Part shown: positions 34,345 through 43,909 of the stretch, one piece after another | How the letters are laid out: each line of letters opens with the position of its first letter | Numbering within the stretch: the first letter of the stretch is position 1 | NCBI RefSeq assembly: GCF_900101265.1 | Contig: NZ_FMZS01000010.1 | Coordinates: forward strand, 248,001-312,000 | Reading direction: 5' to 3' | DNA: 64,000 nt | Source of the DNA: Massilia sp. PDC64 | GTDB taxonomy: Bacteria > Pseudomonadota > Gammaproteobacteria > Burkholderiales > Burkholderiaceae_D | The notes under the pieces: generated by a model | Database searches by the model: none | What the model saw: only the letters and a program-made list of their open reading frames with translations | Told to the model about the DNA's origin: nothing | Translations under genes and position numbers: made by a program

Positions 34345-36978
34345 TTACCATGCCTTGTCGACCGTGACGGCCAGGACACGCCCCAGGGCGCTCGCTTTCG
34401 ACGGGTCGTAGCCGTTGCCGTAGTCGGCCACCGGCGGCGCCTTGTCGAACAGGTTGCGGGCGTTCAGGGACACGCGGATGCCTTCCATCGCCGTGCCGCT
34501 CGCGAAGCTGTAGGCCAGATCCATGTCCACCGTCGTATAGGCACCGACCGTCGGCACCAGGGTGGACAGGTTGTTGCGGTAGCTGTTCGTGTAATTGGCG
34601 GCCAGCTGCGCCGACAGGCCGCCGCGCTTCCACGCGCCGCTGACGCGACCGGAATTTTTTGCCGGATAAGCGATCAGGTTGTTACGGTCGAGGAAGACCC
34701 TGGCGTTCGGCGCTTCGTCGTACTTGAGGTAGTGCGTGAAATTGCCGCGCAGGGTGAACGTCGCCGCATCGTCGAGGCGCCACACGTTGCTCAACTGGAG
34801 ATCGAGACCATCGACCTTCACCGCGGCCGTATTGGTGCGCCTTGCATCCATGATCGCGGCATTGGTGTAGTTGATCGTGCCGGGCGTCGTGAAGCGGGAG
34901 GTCTCGACGAGATTCTTCAGCGCGTCGTAATTGGGCGCGCCAGGGTAGGCGACATACTTCGCGTAGGTGACGGGATCGAGCAGGTAGTTCCCCTGCAGGC
35001 CGAATCCGTCGACGATCTGGTTGTCGTACGAAATATCGAAATACGTCAGGCCGGCCTTCAGGCCCCGCATCGACGACGGGGAAAAGTCGATGCCGAGCGA
35101 CTTGGTCCGCGCTTTTTCCGGCTGCAGGTCGGGATTGCCGCCACCCAGGGTCACGGTCGGCACGAGGCCGCGCCCCGGGACCGTCTGCTGGCCGATATAG
35201 ACGCCGGACCCGGATGCGTTCGGATTGGATTCGGACAGCCACGGCGCGCGGAACGACGTGCCGTACGACGCATGCACGAGCACGTCGTCGTGGGGCTTCC
35301 AGTTCACGCCCACTTTCGGATTGGTGGTCGTGCCGACGTCGCTGTACTTTTCCCAGCGGCCGGCGAGCGACAGGTCGAGCTGCGCGACCAACGGCAGCCG
35401 GTTGCGTGCCCCGAACACGGGCACGAGCACCTCGCCGTAGACCGCCTTGATCGTGCGCGCGATCTCACTGGCCAGGACCACGGGCGTCGTGCTCGTCCGG
35501 CTGTTGGCGTTGTTCGAGAAATAGGCGTCGGACGCTTCCCTGCGCACTTCGGCGCCGACGGCCGCACGCACGTCGCCGCCGGGCAGCGAGAACAACGGTC
35601 CGTCGACACCCGCGACGAGCGTGCGCAAATGGGTATTGCCGCGAATGATGGACTGGCCCGTCGCCAGCTGCTGCACGAGCGCGCGCGGGTTGGCCTGCGG
35701 TCCGCCGAACACGTTCAATGCGGTCGCCGGATTGGAACTGGCCATGGCCTGGGCGAGGGCGTAATTGCTCAGGGCCGCGAGGTTTTCTTCCTTGTCGCCG
35801 CCCATGCCCGTGGAGGCCGAGACCTTGTAATGATAGTTGCCGAGATCGCCGTCGATACCGGTCATGAACTGCATGACCTTGCTCGTCACCTTCGCGAAGT
35901 CCGGGCCCAGGAGGTCGCTGAAGGAATAGCTGGCCAGCAGCGGGGCGGTGCCCGCGTCGGCCGGATAGAACGCATTGGTCCTCGGGACCGTGTAGTTCGT
36001 GATCGTGTACAGCGCCCGGGCCGATTCCGACCGGCGGGAATAATAGAAGGCCTGGGCATACACCTTCATCGACTCCGTCAGCTTCTGTTCCGCGTAACCG
36101 AAGACGCTGCCGCGATCCGTTTCGGGGATCAGCGTCGTGTAGGGCGTGGTGTCGCACCGGTTCGCCGGGCCGGCCGCCAGGTTGGCGAGGCGTATGCCCT
36201 GGCCGGCGCCGTTGCTCAGGGGGTAGGTGGTGCCGCCGTAGGAAAGCGTGCCGGGCGCGCAGGTGCTCGGGCGCGCGTCCGCGCCGCCGAAACGGCGCCG
36301 GTCGGCCGAGATGAAATCCCGGCCATTGCTCTGCATCCCGCTGTTGTGCGCGACGTCGAACGACACGAACACCGAACCGTCGCCCCAGGCCTCGCCCGCG
36401 ATCGCCCCGGCCTGGGCATCGTGGTAACCGTCCGCATGGCCCGCGCGGACCATCGTTTCCAGGCCCTGGAAGCGCTTGCGGGGGATCAGGTTGATGACGC
36501 CGGCCACGGCGTCCGAACCGTACACCGCGGAGGCGCCGTCCGCGACGACTTCGATCCGCTGCAAGGTGAGGGGCGGCAGGAACGACGGATCCACGATGTT
36601 GCCCATCGTGCCCGCGGCGGGGACGCGTTGGCCGTCCAGCAGCGTCAGGGTGGCCTGGGGACCGATGCCGCGCAGGTTCGGGGCCGTGGCGCGCGTGATG
36701 TTCGCGGCCGCGGCGGCACCGAGCGAACCCTCCGCGTTGAAACCCATCGACGTGACTTGCGGGATCTCCTTGAGGAGGTCGGCCGTCGTCATCGCACCGG
36801 ACTTCTTGATGTCTTCGATCCCGACCTGGATCAGGCTCGAGCCGACCGGCGCCACGCCCCGGATGCGGCTGCCCGTCACGACCACCTTGTTCGGATCCTG
36901 GTCCTGCGCATTGACGGCCGATACCGACGAGGCAACCAGCACGGCCAGCGACGACGCCTGGAACGACAATTTTTTCAT
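34345..36978 (-). CDS. TonB-dependent receptor leading the P450 operon
   Basis: 877 residues. Signal peptide (SFQASSLAVLVASSVSAVNA), plug with KVVVTGSRIRG, LKEIPQVTSMGF, NLRGIGPQATLTLLDGQRVP and IEVVADGASAVYGSDAVAGV, then a barrel with several aromatic-rich strands. This plug style (GSRIRG, DGASAVYGSDA) is that of oligosaccharide- and plant-compound-uptake receptors. AGGAGA lies upstream; a GTG one codon earlier is a possible start. It is first of five minus-strand genes (receptor, P450, permease, two hydrolases) and is divergent from the LacI-type regulator across the operator at 37033-37046. Confidence 0.93.
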   Translation of the reverse strand: MKKLSFQASSLAVLVASSVSAVNAQDQDPNKVVVTGSRIRGVAPVGSSLIQVGIEDIKKSGAMTTADLLKEIPQVTSMGFNAEGSLGAAAAANITRATAPNLRGIGPQATLTLLDGQRVPAAGTMGNIVDPSFLPPLTLQRIEVVADGASAVYGSDAVAGVINLIPRKRFQGLETMVRAGHADGYHDAQAGAIAGEAWGDGSVFVSFDVAHNSGMQSNGRDFISADRRRFGGADARPSTCAPGTLSYGGTTYPLSNGAGQGIRLANLAAGPANRCDTTPYTTLIPETDRGSVFGYAEQKLTESMKVYAQAFYYSRRSESARALYTITNYTVPRTNAFYPADAGTAPLLASYSFSDLLGPDFAKVTSKVMQFMTGIDGDLGNYHYKVSASTGMGGDKEENLAALSNYALAQAMASSNPATALNVFGGPQANPRALVQQLATGQSIIRGNTHLRTLVAGVDGPLFSLPGGDVRAAVGAEVRREASDAYFSNNANSRTSTTPVVLASEIARTIKAVYGEVLVPVFGARNRLPLVAQLDLSLAGRWEKYSDVGTTTNPKVGVNWKPHDDVLVHASYGTSFRAPWLSESNPNASGSGVYIGQQTVPGRGLVPTVTLGGGNPDLQPEKARTKSLGIDFSPSSMRGLKAGLTYFDISYDNQIVDGFGLQGNYLLDPVTYAKYVAYPGAPNYDALKNLVETSRFTTPGTINYTNAAIMDARRTNTAAVKVDGLDLQLSNVWRLDDAATFTLRGNFTHYLKYDEAPNARVFLDRNNLIAYPAKNSGRVSGAWKRGGLSAQLAANYTNSYRNNLSTLVPTVGAYTTVDMDLAYSFASGTAMEGIRVSLNARNLFDKAPPVADYGNGYDPSKASALGRVLAVTVDKAW

Positions 36979-37032
36979 CACATGTCTCCTTGTATTGTTT
37001 TATTGCAAACAAGCCATTTGTCGGCCATAGTT

Positions 37033-37046
37033 GGAAAGCGCTTTCC
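37033..37046. promoter_or_regulatory. LacI/GalR-family operator
   Basis: GGAAAGCGCTTTCC, a perfect 14-base palindrome with the central CG step typical of LacI/GalR/CcpA-type operators, lies 55 bases upstream of the TonB receptor and 110 bases upstream of the LacI-type gene it probably serves. An AT-rich stretch with TAAGTATA repeats (about 37057-37090) separates it from the regulator and likely contains the promoters. Confidence 0.7.
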
Positions 37047-37156
37047 GTTGTTTATGTAAGTATATCTATTATTTTTTATAAGTATACTTTTTTGATGAGG
37101 CAGGTCGGGCGGGGGCAAATGCGCTAGACTGCTGCCGACACGCCGGAACGGAACCC

Positions 37157-38191
37157 ATGAACGATCAATCAGACACTCACCCGAGAAAGCGCCGCCCGAC
37201 CGGCGGTGTGTCCACGCTGGAGCGCGTGGCGCAGGAGGCGGGCGTGTCGATGGCGTCCGCGTCCCGCGCGTTCAGCAACCCCGGACGCGTGAGCCTGCAG
37301 ACGGCGCAGCGTGTGAAAGAGGCGGCGGCGCGCCTCGGCTATTACCCGAACCTGATCGCGGGCGGCCTCGCGTCGCAGAAAAGCCGGATCATCGGGCTGC
37401 TGGTGCCGACGATCGAGCAATCCATCTTTTCCGCCACCATCCAGGCCCTGACGGACAAGCTGGCGGCCGAAGGCTTTCATGTGATGATCGGCCAGACCGG
37501 CCTGCACGACGAACACCTGGCGGACCTGGTCGGGTCGATGGTCGGGCACCGGCCCTCCGGCGTGATCGTGACCGGCGTGATCGAGTCGGACGACCTGCGC
37601 GACATTTTGTCGAAGAGCCATATCCCGATCATCGAAACGTGGGATCTGCCGGCGCAGCCGATCGACATGGCCGTCGGGTTTTCGCACGAGGCCGTCGGTC
37701 GCGAGATAGGCCGGTTCCTGATCGAATCCCGCTATCGCAGGCCGTTCGTCGCCACGGCGACCGGGATCCGGGCCTCCGCCCGGCACCGGGGACTGGCGGC
37801 CTGTTTTCTCGAATCGGGGCGGGAGGCGCCGCCGTTCGCATGCTACGAACCGCCGACGAGCATCACGCAAGGGCGTGCGGCGCTCGCGCACGTTCTTGAA
37901 TCGGAACGGGACACGGATGTCATCGTGTGTTCCTCGGACTGGATGGCCCTCGGCGTCATCGCCGAAGCGGGGAAGCGCAATCTCCGGGTGCCGCAGGATA
38001 TCGCCGTGATCGGGTTCGGCAATTCGAGCCTGGTGAGTGAACTCGAACCCGCGCTGACGACCATCGGCATCGACGGCGGCGCAATCGCCACGGAGGCGGT
38101 GTCCCTGTTACTGAAAAAGGCACGGGGGGAAACGTCCGACACGCCTGTCGTCGACGTGGGTTATGCGCTGCTCCGGCGGGGCAGCGCATGA
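37157..38191 (+). CDS. LacI-family transcriptional regulator
   Basis: 344 residues. N-terminal helix-turn-helix STLERVAQEAGVSMASASRA and hinge ARLGYYPNLIAGGLASQKSR, then a periplasmic-binding-like effector domain (IGLLVPTIEQSIFSATIQAL; VIVCSSDWMALGVIAEA; IAVIGFGNSSLVSELEP). The style is closest to GntR/gluconate-type LacI proteins (sensing a sugar or sugar acid). Divergent from the P450/TonB operon with a perfect operator in between, it most likely represses that operon and itself until the ligand appears. Confidence 0.92.
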   Translation: MNDQSDTHPRKRRPTGGVSTLERVAQEAGVSMASASRAFSNPGRVSLQTAQRVKEAAARLGYYPNLIAGGLASQKSRIIGLLVPTIEQSIFSATIQALTDKLAAEGFHVMIGQTGLHDEHLADLVGSMVGHRPSGVIVTGVIESDDLRDILSKSHIPIIETWDLPAQPIDMAVGFSHEAVGREIGRFLIESRYRRPFVATATGIRASARHRGLAACFLESGREAPPFACYEPPTSITQGRAALAHVLESERDTDVIVCSSDWMALGVIAEAGKRNLRVPQDIAVIGFGNSSLVSELEPALTTIGIDGGAIATEAVSLLLKKARGETSDTPVVDVGYALLRRGSA

Positions 38192-38222
38192 GGTATCGGA
38201 CATCCCTTCCGGCGCCGGCACC

Positions 38223-38981
38223 ATGCTGATCGCCGACCCGTTGTTCTATGCCGTCGCCGTGCCGGCCGTCCTGCTGACCGGCATCTCGAAAGGGGGCTTC
38301 GGCGGCGTGCTGGGCGGCGTGGGCGTGCCCCTGATGGCGCTCGCGATCTCGCCCGTCCAGGCGGCCGCGATCCTGCTGCCGGTGCTGTGCCTGATGGACC
38401 TCGTGGGGCTGGGTGCCTATTTCGGCAAGTGGGACAAGCCGACCTTGCGCATCATGTTGCCGGGCGCCTTGCTCGGCATCGTCGCGGGCTTCCTCACGTT
38501 CGGCATGCTGGGCGAGGACGTCATCCGCATCCTGATCGGCAGCATTGCGGTGGCCTTCACCGTCAACAACGTGCTGGGCCTGGCCGCGCACCAGCGCCAG
38601 GCCGGGCCTTCAGTGGCGAAAGGCACGTTCTGGTCCGCGCTGTCGGGCCTGACCAGCTTCCTCGCCCATGCCGGCGGACCGCCCGCGATGGTCTACCTGC
38701 TGCCGCAGCGCATGGACAAGGTGCGCTACGTCGCCACCATCAGCGTGTTCTTCGCGGTCGTCAACGCCGTCAAGCTGGTCCCGTACGCATGGCTGGGCCA
38801 GCTGTCGCTCGACAACCTGGGCACCAGCTTCGTCCTCGCGCCGCTCGTGCCGCTGGGCGTGCGGCTGGGCATCTGGCTGCAGGACCGGATCAACCTCGTG
38901 TGGTTCTACCGGATTTCACAGGCCTGCCTGCTCGTGACGGGGCTCCAGCTGGTCTGGCAGGGCGGCGCGCATTATCTCTAG
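38223..38981 (+). CDS. TSUP (TauE/SafE) family membrane protein
   Basis: 252 residues with about eight helices. The conserved GISKGGFGGVLGGVGVPLMA loop near residue 20 and SFLAHAGGPPAMVYLLP near 145 mark the TauE/SafE sulfite-exporter family. Some members export sulfite or sulfoacetate; others have unrelated anions. It starts 31 bases after the LacI-type gene and probably follows it in one transcript, which ties it to the plant-compound locus rather than to the organosulfur regulon 16 kb away. Substrate unknown. Confidence 0.85.
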   Translation: MLIADPLFYAVAVPAVLLTGISKGGFGGVLGGVGVPLMALAISPVQAAAILLPVLCLMDLVGLGAYFGKWDKPTLRIMLPGALLGIVAGFLTFGMLGEDVIRILIGSIAVAFTVNNVLGLAAHQRQAGPSVAKGTFWSALSGLTSFLAHAGGPPAMVYLLPQRMDKVRYVATISVFFAVVNAVKLVPYAWLGQLSLDNLGTSFVLAPLVPLGVRLGIWLQDRINLVWFYRISQACLLVTGLQLVWQGGAHYL

Positions 38982-38987
38982 GCCGCT

Positions 38988-39107
38988 CTAACGCATGCCG
39001 GCGGCATGCATGACCAGGCGGATGAGACCGGCGACGGCGGCCAGCGTGGCCACGCCGCCCGCCCACAGGACCACCATCCACCCGAGACGGCGCAGCCACC
39101 GTTCCAT
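38988..39107 (-). CDS. DUF2474-type small subunit of cytochrome bd oxidase
   Basis: 39 residues with one membrane helix (LGWMVVLWAGGVATLAAVAG) after a basic start MERWLRRL. Small one-helix proteins of this kind follow cydB in many bacteria and stabilise the oxidase, as CydX does. The start overlaps the cydB stop by four bases (ATGA), which is the main reason for accepting so short a gene. Confidence 0.8.
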   Translation of the reverse strand: MERWLRRLGWMVVLWAGGVATLAAVAGLIRLVMHAAGMR

Positions 39108-40114
39108 CAGTGGTACCCCGCGTCGGCCTTGACCTTGCCGCGGAACACCCAGTACGACCAGATCGTGTACATCAGGATGATCGGCAGGATGAACAGCGTA
39201 CCCACCAGCGCGAAGCCCTGGCTGGCGGGCGGCGATGCCGCTTCCCAGATCGTGATCGTCGGGGGCACGATGTGCGGCCAGATGCTGATGGCCATGCCCG
39301 TATAGCCGAGGAAGACGATCGCCAGCGCGGCCACGAACGGCCAGCGATGGGGATCGCGCTTGAGCGCGCGCAGCAGCACGGTGAGGAACAGCAGCACCAG
39401 CACGGGCACGGGCGCCAGGAACAACATGTTCGGAAACGAGAACCAGCGTTGGGCGACGGCCGGGTCGCGTAGCGGCGTCCAGATGCTGACCACGACGATC
39501 GCACCCAGCAGCATCAGTGCGAACGGGCGCGCCACCTGCACCATGCGCCGGTGCAGGTCGCCTTCGGTCTTCATGATCAGCCAGGTGCTGCCGAGCAGCG
39601 TGTAGGCGATCATCACGCCGAAGCCCGCAAGCAGCGGGAACGGGGCGATCCAGTCGAGCAGCCGGCCGGCGTAGCTGCGGCCCGAAACCGCGATCCCGTC
39701 GAGGAAGGCGCCGAGCGAGACGCCCTGGAAAAACGCGGCGGTGACCGATCCGCCGATGAACGCCTTGTCCCACAGGTGGCGCTCGTGCTCTTTGGCCTTG
39801 AAGCGGAATTCGAACGCGACGCCGCGAAACACGAGGCCGATCAGCATGAAGATCAGCGGCAGGTATAGGCCCGACAGGATGATCGAATAGGCCAGCGGGA
39901 AGGCCGCCAGCAGGCCTTCTCCGCCCAGTACCAGCCAGGTCTCGTTGCCGTCCCAGACCGGGGCCACGGTGTTCATCATGGTGTCGCGGTCGCGCTTGTC
40001 CCTGGCGAACGGGAACAGCATGCCGATGCCGAGGTCGAAGCCGTCCAGCAGCACGTACATGAACACCGCAAAATAAATGATGACGGCCCAGATGGCCGAG
40101 GTGTCGATGCCCAT
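39107..40114 (-). CDS. cydB: Cytochrome bd quinol oxidase subunit II
   Basis: 335 residues, eight to nine helices. MYVLLDGFDLGIGMLFPFAR and NTVAPVWDGNETWLVLGGEG near the N-terminus are diagnostic for CydB, and the length is as expected. It pairs with CydA to oxidise ubiquinol and reduce O2 at low oxygen, generating a proton gradient without pumping. It begins three bases after the cydA stop and overlaps the small DUF2474 gene. Confidence 0.95.
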   Translation of the reverse strand: MGIDTSAIWAVIIYFAVFMYVLLDGFDLGIGMLFPFARDKRDRDTMMNTVAPVWDGNETWLVLGGEGLLAAFPLAYSIILSGLYLPLIFMLIGLVFRGVAFEFRFKAKEHERHLWDKAFIGGSVTAAFFQGVSLGAFLDGIAVSGRSYAGRLLDWIAPFPLLAGFGVMIAYTLLGSTWLIMKTEGDLHRRMVQVARPFALMLLGAIVVVSIWTPLRDPAVAQRWFSFPNMLFLAPVPVLVLLFLTVLLRALKRDPHRWPFVAALAIVFLGYTGMAISIWPHIVPPTITIWEAASPPASQGFALVGTLFILPIILMYTIWSYWVFRGKVKADAGYH

Positions 40115-40117
40115 GGG

Positions 40118-41548
40118 TCAGCTCCGCGTCGTGTCGTCGTCGTCGTCGGTGCCCACGTCGGCAGCCGAGAGCGGCCGCATCGGCGTGCGGCCTTCACCCG
40201 GTCCGCCCGCGGGCGCGCGGTGCAGCGCGAAGGTCAGCGGTCCCTTGCGCATCAGGCGCAGGACATAGGCGGTGCCGGTGCCGAACACGAACAGGTAGGC
40301 GATCACGAACAGGCCCAGCGTCAGCGCCACGGCGCCGGCGGCATGGGGCGACGCGGCGTCGGCCGTGCGCAGCACGCCGTACACGACCCAGGGCTGGCGC
40401 CCGACTTCCGTCGTGACCCAGCCCGCCAGGATCGCGACGAGGCCGGCCGGCCCCATCCAGCGCGCGGCGTGAAGGAACGGCCGCGCGACGAACAGGCGTC
40501 CGCTCCGCCGCAGCAGGAGGCTCCACAGGCCGAGGGCGATCATCATGAGGCCCAGGCCCACCATGAGGCGGAAACTCCAGAACACGATCAGCGAGTTGGG
40601 CCGGTCCTGCTTCGGAAATGCCTTCAGGCCCGGGAACTGGCCGTCCCAGGAGTGCGTGAGGATAACGCTGCCCAGGTGCGGCACGTCGACGGCATAACGG
40701 GTCGTTTCCGCTTCCATGTCCGGGATGCCGAACAGCGTCAACGGCACCGCTTCGCCGGGCGTGTTCTGCCAATGGCCTTCCATGGCGGCGATCTTCGCGG
40801 GCTGGTGCTCGAGCGTGTTCAGGCCGTGGAAGTCGCCGACCACGGCCTGGATCGGAGCGACGATCAGGATCATCCACATCGCCATCGACAGCATCTTGCG
40901 GACCGCCGGGTTGTCGCGCCCGTGCAGCAATTGCCAGGCACCGGTCGCCCCGACGATGAGCGCGGTGGTCAGGTACGCGGCCACCACCATGTGCATGAAC
41001 CGCCAGGGCAGGGAGGGATTGAAGACGATGGCGAGCCAGTCCGCCGGCACGAGCCGGCCGCCTTCGACGGCATAGCCTTGCGGCGTCTGCATCCAGCTGT
41101 TCGCGGCGAGGATCCACGTGGCGGAGATGAGGGTGCCGATCGCGACCATGCAGGTGGCGAGGAAGTGCAGGCCCGGGCCCACGCGCGTCCAGCCGAACAG
41201 CATCACGCCGAGGAAGCCGGCTTCGAGGAAAAATGCCGTGAGCACCTCGTACGACAGTACCGGGCCCAGGATGCCGCCCGCGACCTCGGACATGCGGCTC
41301 CAGTTGGTGCCGATCTGGTAGGCCATCACGATGCCCGACACGACCCCCATGCCGAACATGACGGCGAAGATCTTGAGCCAGAAATGGTAGAGGTCGACGT
41401 ACACCTGGCGCCGCGTCCGCAGCCACGACAGTTCGAGGACGGCCAGGTAGCTGGCGAGCCCGATGCTCACTGCCGGGAACAGGATATGGAACGACATCGT
41501 GAACGCGAACTGGGCACGGGCGAGATCCAAAGCCGATAAGGCAAGCAT
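40118..41548 (-). CDS. cydA: Cytochrome bd quinol oxidase subunit I, CIO (short Q-loop) type
   Basis: 476 residues. ARAQFAFTMSFHILFPAVSI holds the first haem ligand His; TTEVGRQPWVVYGVLRTAD is the conserved quinol-side motif; the stretch between PLTLFGIPDMEAETTRY and FWSFRLMVG is the short Q-loop found in the cyanide-insensitive (CIO) branch. AGGAG sits before the ATG at 41548; upstream in-frame codons are not conserved. The C-terminus has a charged GTDDDDDTT tail. First gene of the cydA-cydB-DUF2474 operon. Confidence 0.95.
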   Translation of the reverse strand: MLALSALDLARAQFAFTMSFHILFPAVSIGLASYLAVLELSWLRTRRQVYVDLYHFWLKIFAVMFGMGVVSGIVMAYQIGTNWSRMSEVAGGILGPVLSYEVLTAFFLEAGFLGVMLFGWTRVGPGLHFLATCMVAIGTLISATWILAANSWMQTPQGYAVEGGRLVPADWLAIVFNPSLPWRFMHMVVAAYLTTALIVGATGAWQLLHGRDNPAVRKMLSMAMWMILIVAPIQAVVGDFHGLNTLEHQPAKIAAMEGHWQNTPGEAVPLTLFGIPDMEAETTRYAVDVPHLGSVILTHSWDGQFPGLKAFPKQDRPNSLIVFWSFRLMVGLGLMMIALGLWSLLLRRSGRLFVARPFLHAARWMGPAGLVAILAGWVTTEVGRQPWVVYGVLRTADAASPHAAGAVALTLGLFVIAYLFVFGTGTAYVLRLMRKGPLTFALHRAPAGGPGEGRTPMRPLSAADVGTDDDDDTTRS

Positions 41549-41639
41549 GTCAGGACTCCTGATTCGCGTTTCGAGCAGCCTAGCACGGGATGTCGCGCGC
41601 ACGATTGGATGACCGGCGCGGGCCCGTTGGGCTTGCTTG

Positions 41640-41667
41640 TTGTAAAAAAGCGATGCATGCATATAAG
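41640..41667 (+). promoter_or_regulatory. Candidate sigma-70 promoter of the GGDEF-EAL gene
   Basis: TTGTAA and TATAAG separated by 16 bases, in an AT-rich island (41640-41700) that is the only such stretch between two divergent genes, about 68 bases upstream of the ATG at 41735. A TATAAT at 41683-41688 could be an alternative -10. Confidence 0.35.
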
Positions 41668-41734
41668 GTTGATTGATGACATTATAATTGCTACAAAAAA
41701 CATACTAATCGGTGCCCGCAGCCCGCCCTTGCCC

Positions 41735-43879
41735 ATGCCATTCGATCACCGATATGAGCTGAACCGCCTCGCCGCATTGCGTGCGTACGACATTCTCGAT
41801 ACCGCTCCCGAGGATTGTTTCGACCGCCTCGTCTGCCTGGCAACGCTGGTCGCCGGCACGCCCATGGCCGCGCTCACCTTCGTCGACGCGGCGCGCGCCT
41901 GGCGCAAGGCGGCGGTCGGGCTGGACGCCGGCGAGGTGGTCCGGCCCGACGCGACTTGCGGCCGGGTGGTCGCCGGCGGGTGCGACGTGGTCAGCATCGA
42001 CCCGTGCGGGCAGGACGGCTGGCGGCTCTATGCGGGCGCGCCGGTCGCGACGTCCGACGGTTTCGTGCTGGGCGTACTGGCCGTGATGGATGACGTGCCC
42101 CGCGAGCTGACGGCCGCGCAGCTGGACGGGCTGCGCACGCTGGCCGCCGCGGCGATGGCGCAGCTGGAGTCGAGACGGTCCAGGCGCGCCGTCGCCGGAC
42201 CGCAGGACGACCGGTTCCGCCAGCTGGCCGACGCGCTGCCCTACATCGTCTGGACCGCGACGCCCGACGGCACGGTCGATTTCGCCAACCAGTCGGTGGT
42301 CGACTATGCGGGCCTGGCGGACGTGCGGTGCATCAGCGAGCAGTGGATCGGGCTGCTGCATCCGGACGACGTCGAGTGCACGCTGGCCACCTGGGCCGAG
42401 GCCGTCCGCACGGGGTCGGTCTTCTCGTGCGAATACCGGTTGCGCCGCGCTGCGGACAACGTCTACCGCTGGCATCTCGCCAAGGGGATGCCGATCCGGG
42501 ACGGGGAAGGGCGCATCACCAAATGGTACGGGACGACGACCGACATCCACGACATGAAGGTGGCGCACGAGGCGATCGACAGCCTCGCGTTCTACGACAC
42601 GCTGACCGGACTGCCGAACCGGCGCCTGCTGATGGATCGTCTCGCGCACGCCGTGGCGGAACATGCGCGCCTGGGCCGGGTCGGTGCCGTGCTGCTGCTC
42701 GACCTCGACAATTTCAAGAGCATCAACGACACGCTGGGCCACGACAATGGCGACCTGTTGCTCGATCTCGTCGCGGAGCGCCTGCTGGCGAGCGTCGCGG
42801 CGTCCGACGTGGTGGCGCGGCTCGGCGGCGATGAATTCGTCGTCGTGCTGGAAGACCTCGGCATGGACGAAGAGGCCGCGGCGCAGCGCGCCGGCGACGT
42901 CGCGCGCCGGATCCTGGCCGCGCTCGGCTCGCCGTTCGATCTCGACGGGTACGAGCGCCATGTCACGCCCAGTATCGGCGTCGCGCTGTTCGGCGCGGAG
43001 GCGCCGGCCGTGTCGGAAGTGCTCAAGCACGCCGACCTGGCGATGTACCAGGCCAAGGCGGCGGGCCGCAACACGTTCTGCTTCTTCGAGGCCGCGACCG
43101 GGACGGCCGCCGTCGCGCGGGTCCGGCTCGAGGCCGAATTGCGCCAGGGCCTGGCGCGCGGCGAATTCCTGCTCCACTATCAGCCGCAACTGGGCGCCGA
43201 CGGCACGGTCGCCGGAGTCGAAGCGCTGTTGCGCTGGCAGAATCCGCAACGCGGCATGGTGTTCCCGGCCGAGTTCATTCCGGTGGCCGAGCAGACCGGC
43301 CTGATCCTGCCGTTGGGGCAGTGGGTCATGGAGGAGGCGTGCCGGCAGCTGGGGCGCCTCGGGGCCGGGGCGGCGACCCGCCACCTGCACGTGTCGGTCA
43401 ACGTCAGCGCGCACCAGTTCCGCCAGCCCGGCTTCGTCGCCGACGCGCTGGCCGCGCTGTCCGGCGCCGGGGCCGATCCGGGCCGCCTCACGATCGAACT
43501 GACCGAGTCCGTGCTGGTGGAAGACATCGACGGTGTCATCGCGAAGATGGAGACCCTGAAGCGCCACGGCGTGCGTTTCGCGCTCGACGACTTCGGCACC
43601 GGTTACTCGTCGCTGACCTGCCTGAAGCGGCTGCCGCTCGACCAGCTGAACATCGACCGCTCGTTCGTGGCCAACGTCCTGCACGATACGCGCGACTACG
43701 CGATCGTCAACGGCATCGCGGTACTGGGACGGTCGCTGGGCATCGACGTGATCGCCGAGGGCGTGGAGACGCCCGCGCAGCGCGACCTGCTGCTCGATTG
43801 CGGATGCACGGCGCTCCAGGGCTATCTGTTCGGCCGGCCGGTGCCGGCGGCGCAGCTGGACGGGTCGCCGGGCGGCTGA
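41735..43879 (+). CDS. GAF-PAS-GGDEF-EAL cyclic-di-GMP signalling protein
   Basis: 714 residues, no membrane segment. GAF domain about 15-150 (RLAALRAYDILDTAPE opening), PAS with PAC about 160-285 (LPYIVWTATPDGTVDFANQS), GGDEF about 290-455 (motif RLGGDEFVVVLE intact) and EAL about 465-705 (VAGVEALLRWQ, ELTESVLVEDI, DDFGTGYSS, ALQGYLFGRP). Both catalytic motifs are complete, so it may make and degrade c-di-GMP depending on the sensory input. The start at 41735 is the Met just before the GAF domain. The first insertion sequence begins 31 bases after its stop. Confidence 0.93.
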   Translation: MPFDHRYELNRLAALRAYDILDTAPEDCFDRLVCLATLVAGTPMAALTFVDAARAWRKAAVGLDAGEVVRPDATCGRVVAGGCDVVSIDPCGQDGWRLYAGAPVATSDGFVLGVLAVMDDVPRELTAAQLDGLRTLAAAAMAQLESRRSRRAVAGPQDDRFRQLADALPYIVWTATPDGTVDFANQSVVDYAGLADVRCISEQWIGLLHPDDVECTLATWAEAVRTGSVFSCEYRLRRAADNVYRWHLAKGMPIRDGEGRITKWYGTTTDIHDMKVAHEAIDSLAFYDTLTGLPNRRLLMDRLAHAVAEHARLGRVGAVLLLDLDNFKSINDTLGHDNGDLLLDLVAERLLASVAASDVVARLGGDEFVVVLEDLGMDEEAAAQRAGDVARRILAALGSPFDLDGYERHVTPSIGVALFGAEAPAVSEVLKHADLAMYQAKAAGRNTFCFFEAATGTAAVARVRLEAELRQGLARGEFLLHYQPQLGADGTVAGVEALLRWQNPQRGMVFPAEFIPVAEQTGLILPLGQWVMEEACRQLGRLGAGAATRHLHVSVNVSAHQFRQPGFVADALAALSGAGADPGRLTIELTESVLVEDIDGVIAKMETLKRHGVRFALDDFGTGYSSLTCLKRLPLDQLNIDRSFVANVLHDTRDYAIVNGIAVLGRSLGIDVIAEGVETPAQRDLLLDCGCTALQGYLFGRPVPAAQLDGSPGG

Positions 43880-43901
43880 CTGTCTCGCCCGGTACGCCCC
43901 C

Positions 43902-43909
43902 ATTCGAAG
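43902..43909. repeat. Target-site duplication, left copy (ATTCGAAG)
   Basis: Eight bases ATTCGAAG directly before the left end of insertion sequence copy 1. The same eight bases follow its right end at 44979-44986. Eight-base duplications are usual for IS1595-family elements. Confidence 0.8.

Noticed and set aside
38223-38981. TSUP protein as the sulfite exporter of the organosulfur system
   Set aside because: It is 16 kb away, follows a LacI-type gene, has no sigma-54 site, and many TSUP proteins do not carry sulfite.
41549-41734. FNR/ANR box upstream of cydA
   Set aside because: Only a TTGAT half-site was found (TTGATTGATGAC); the matching ATCAA at the right spacing is missing.
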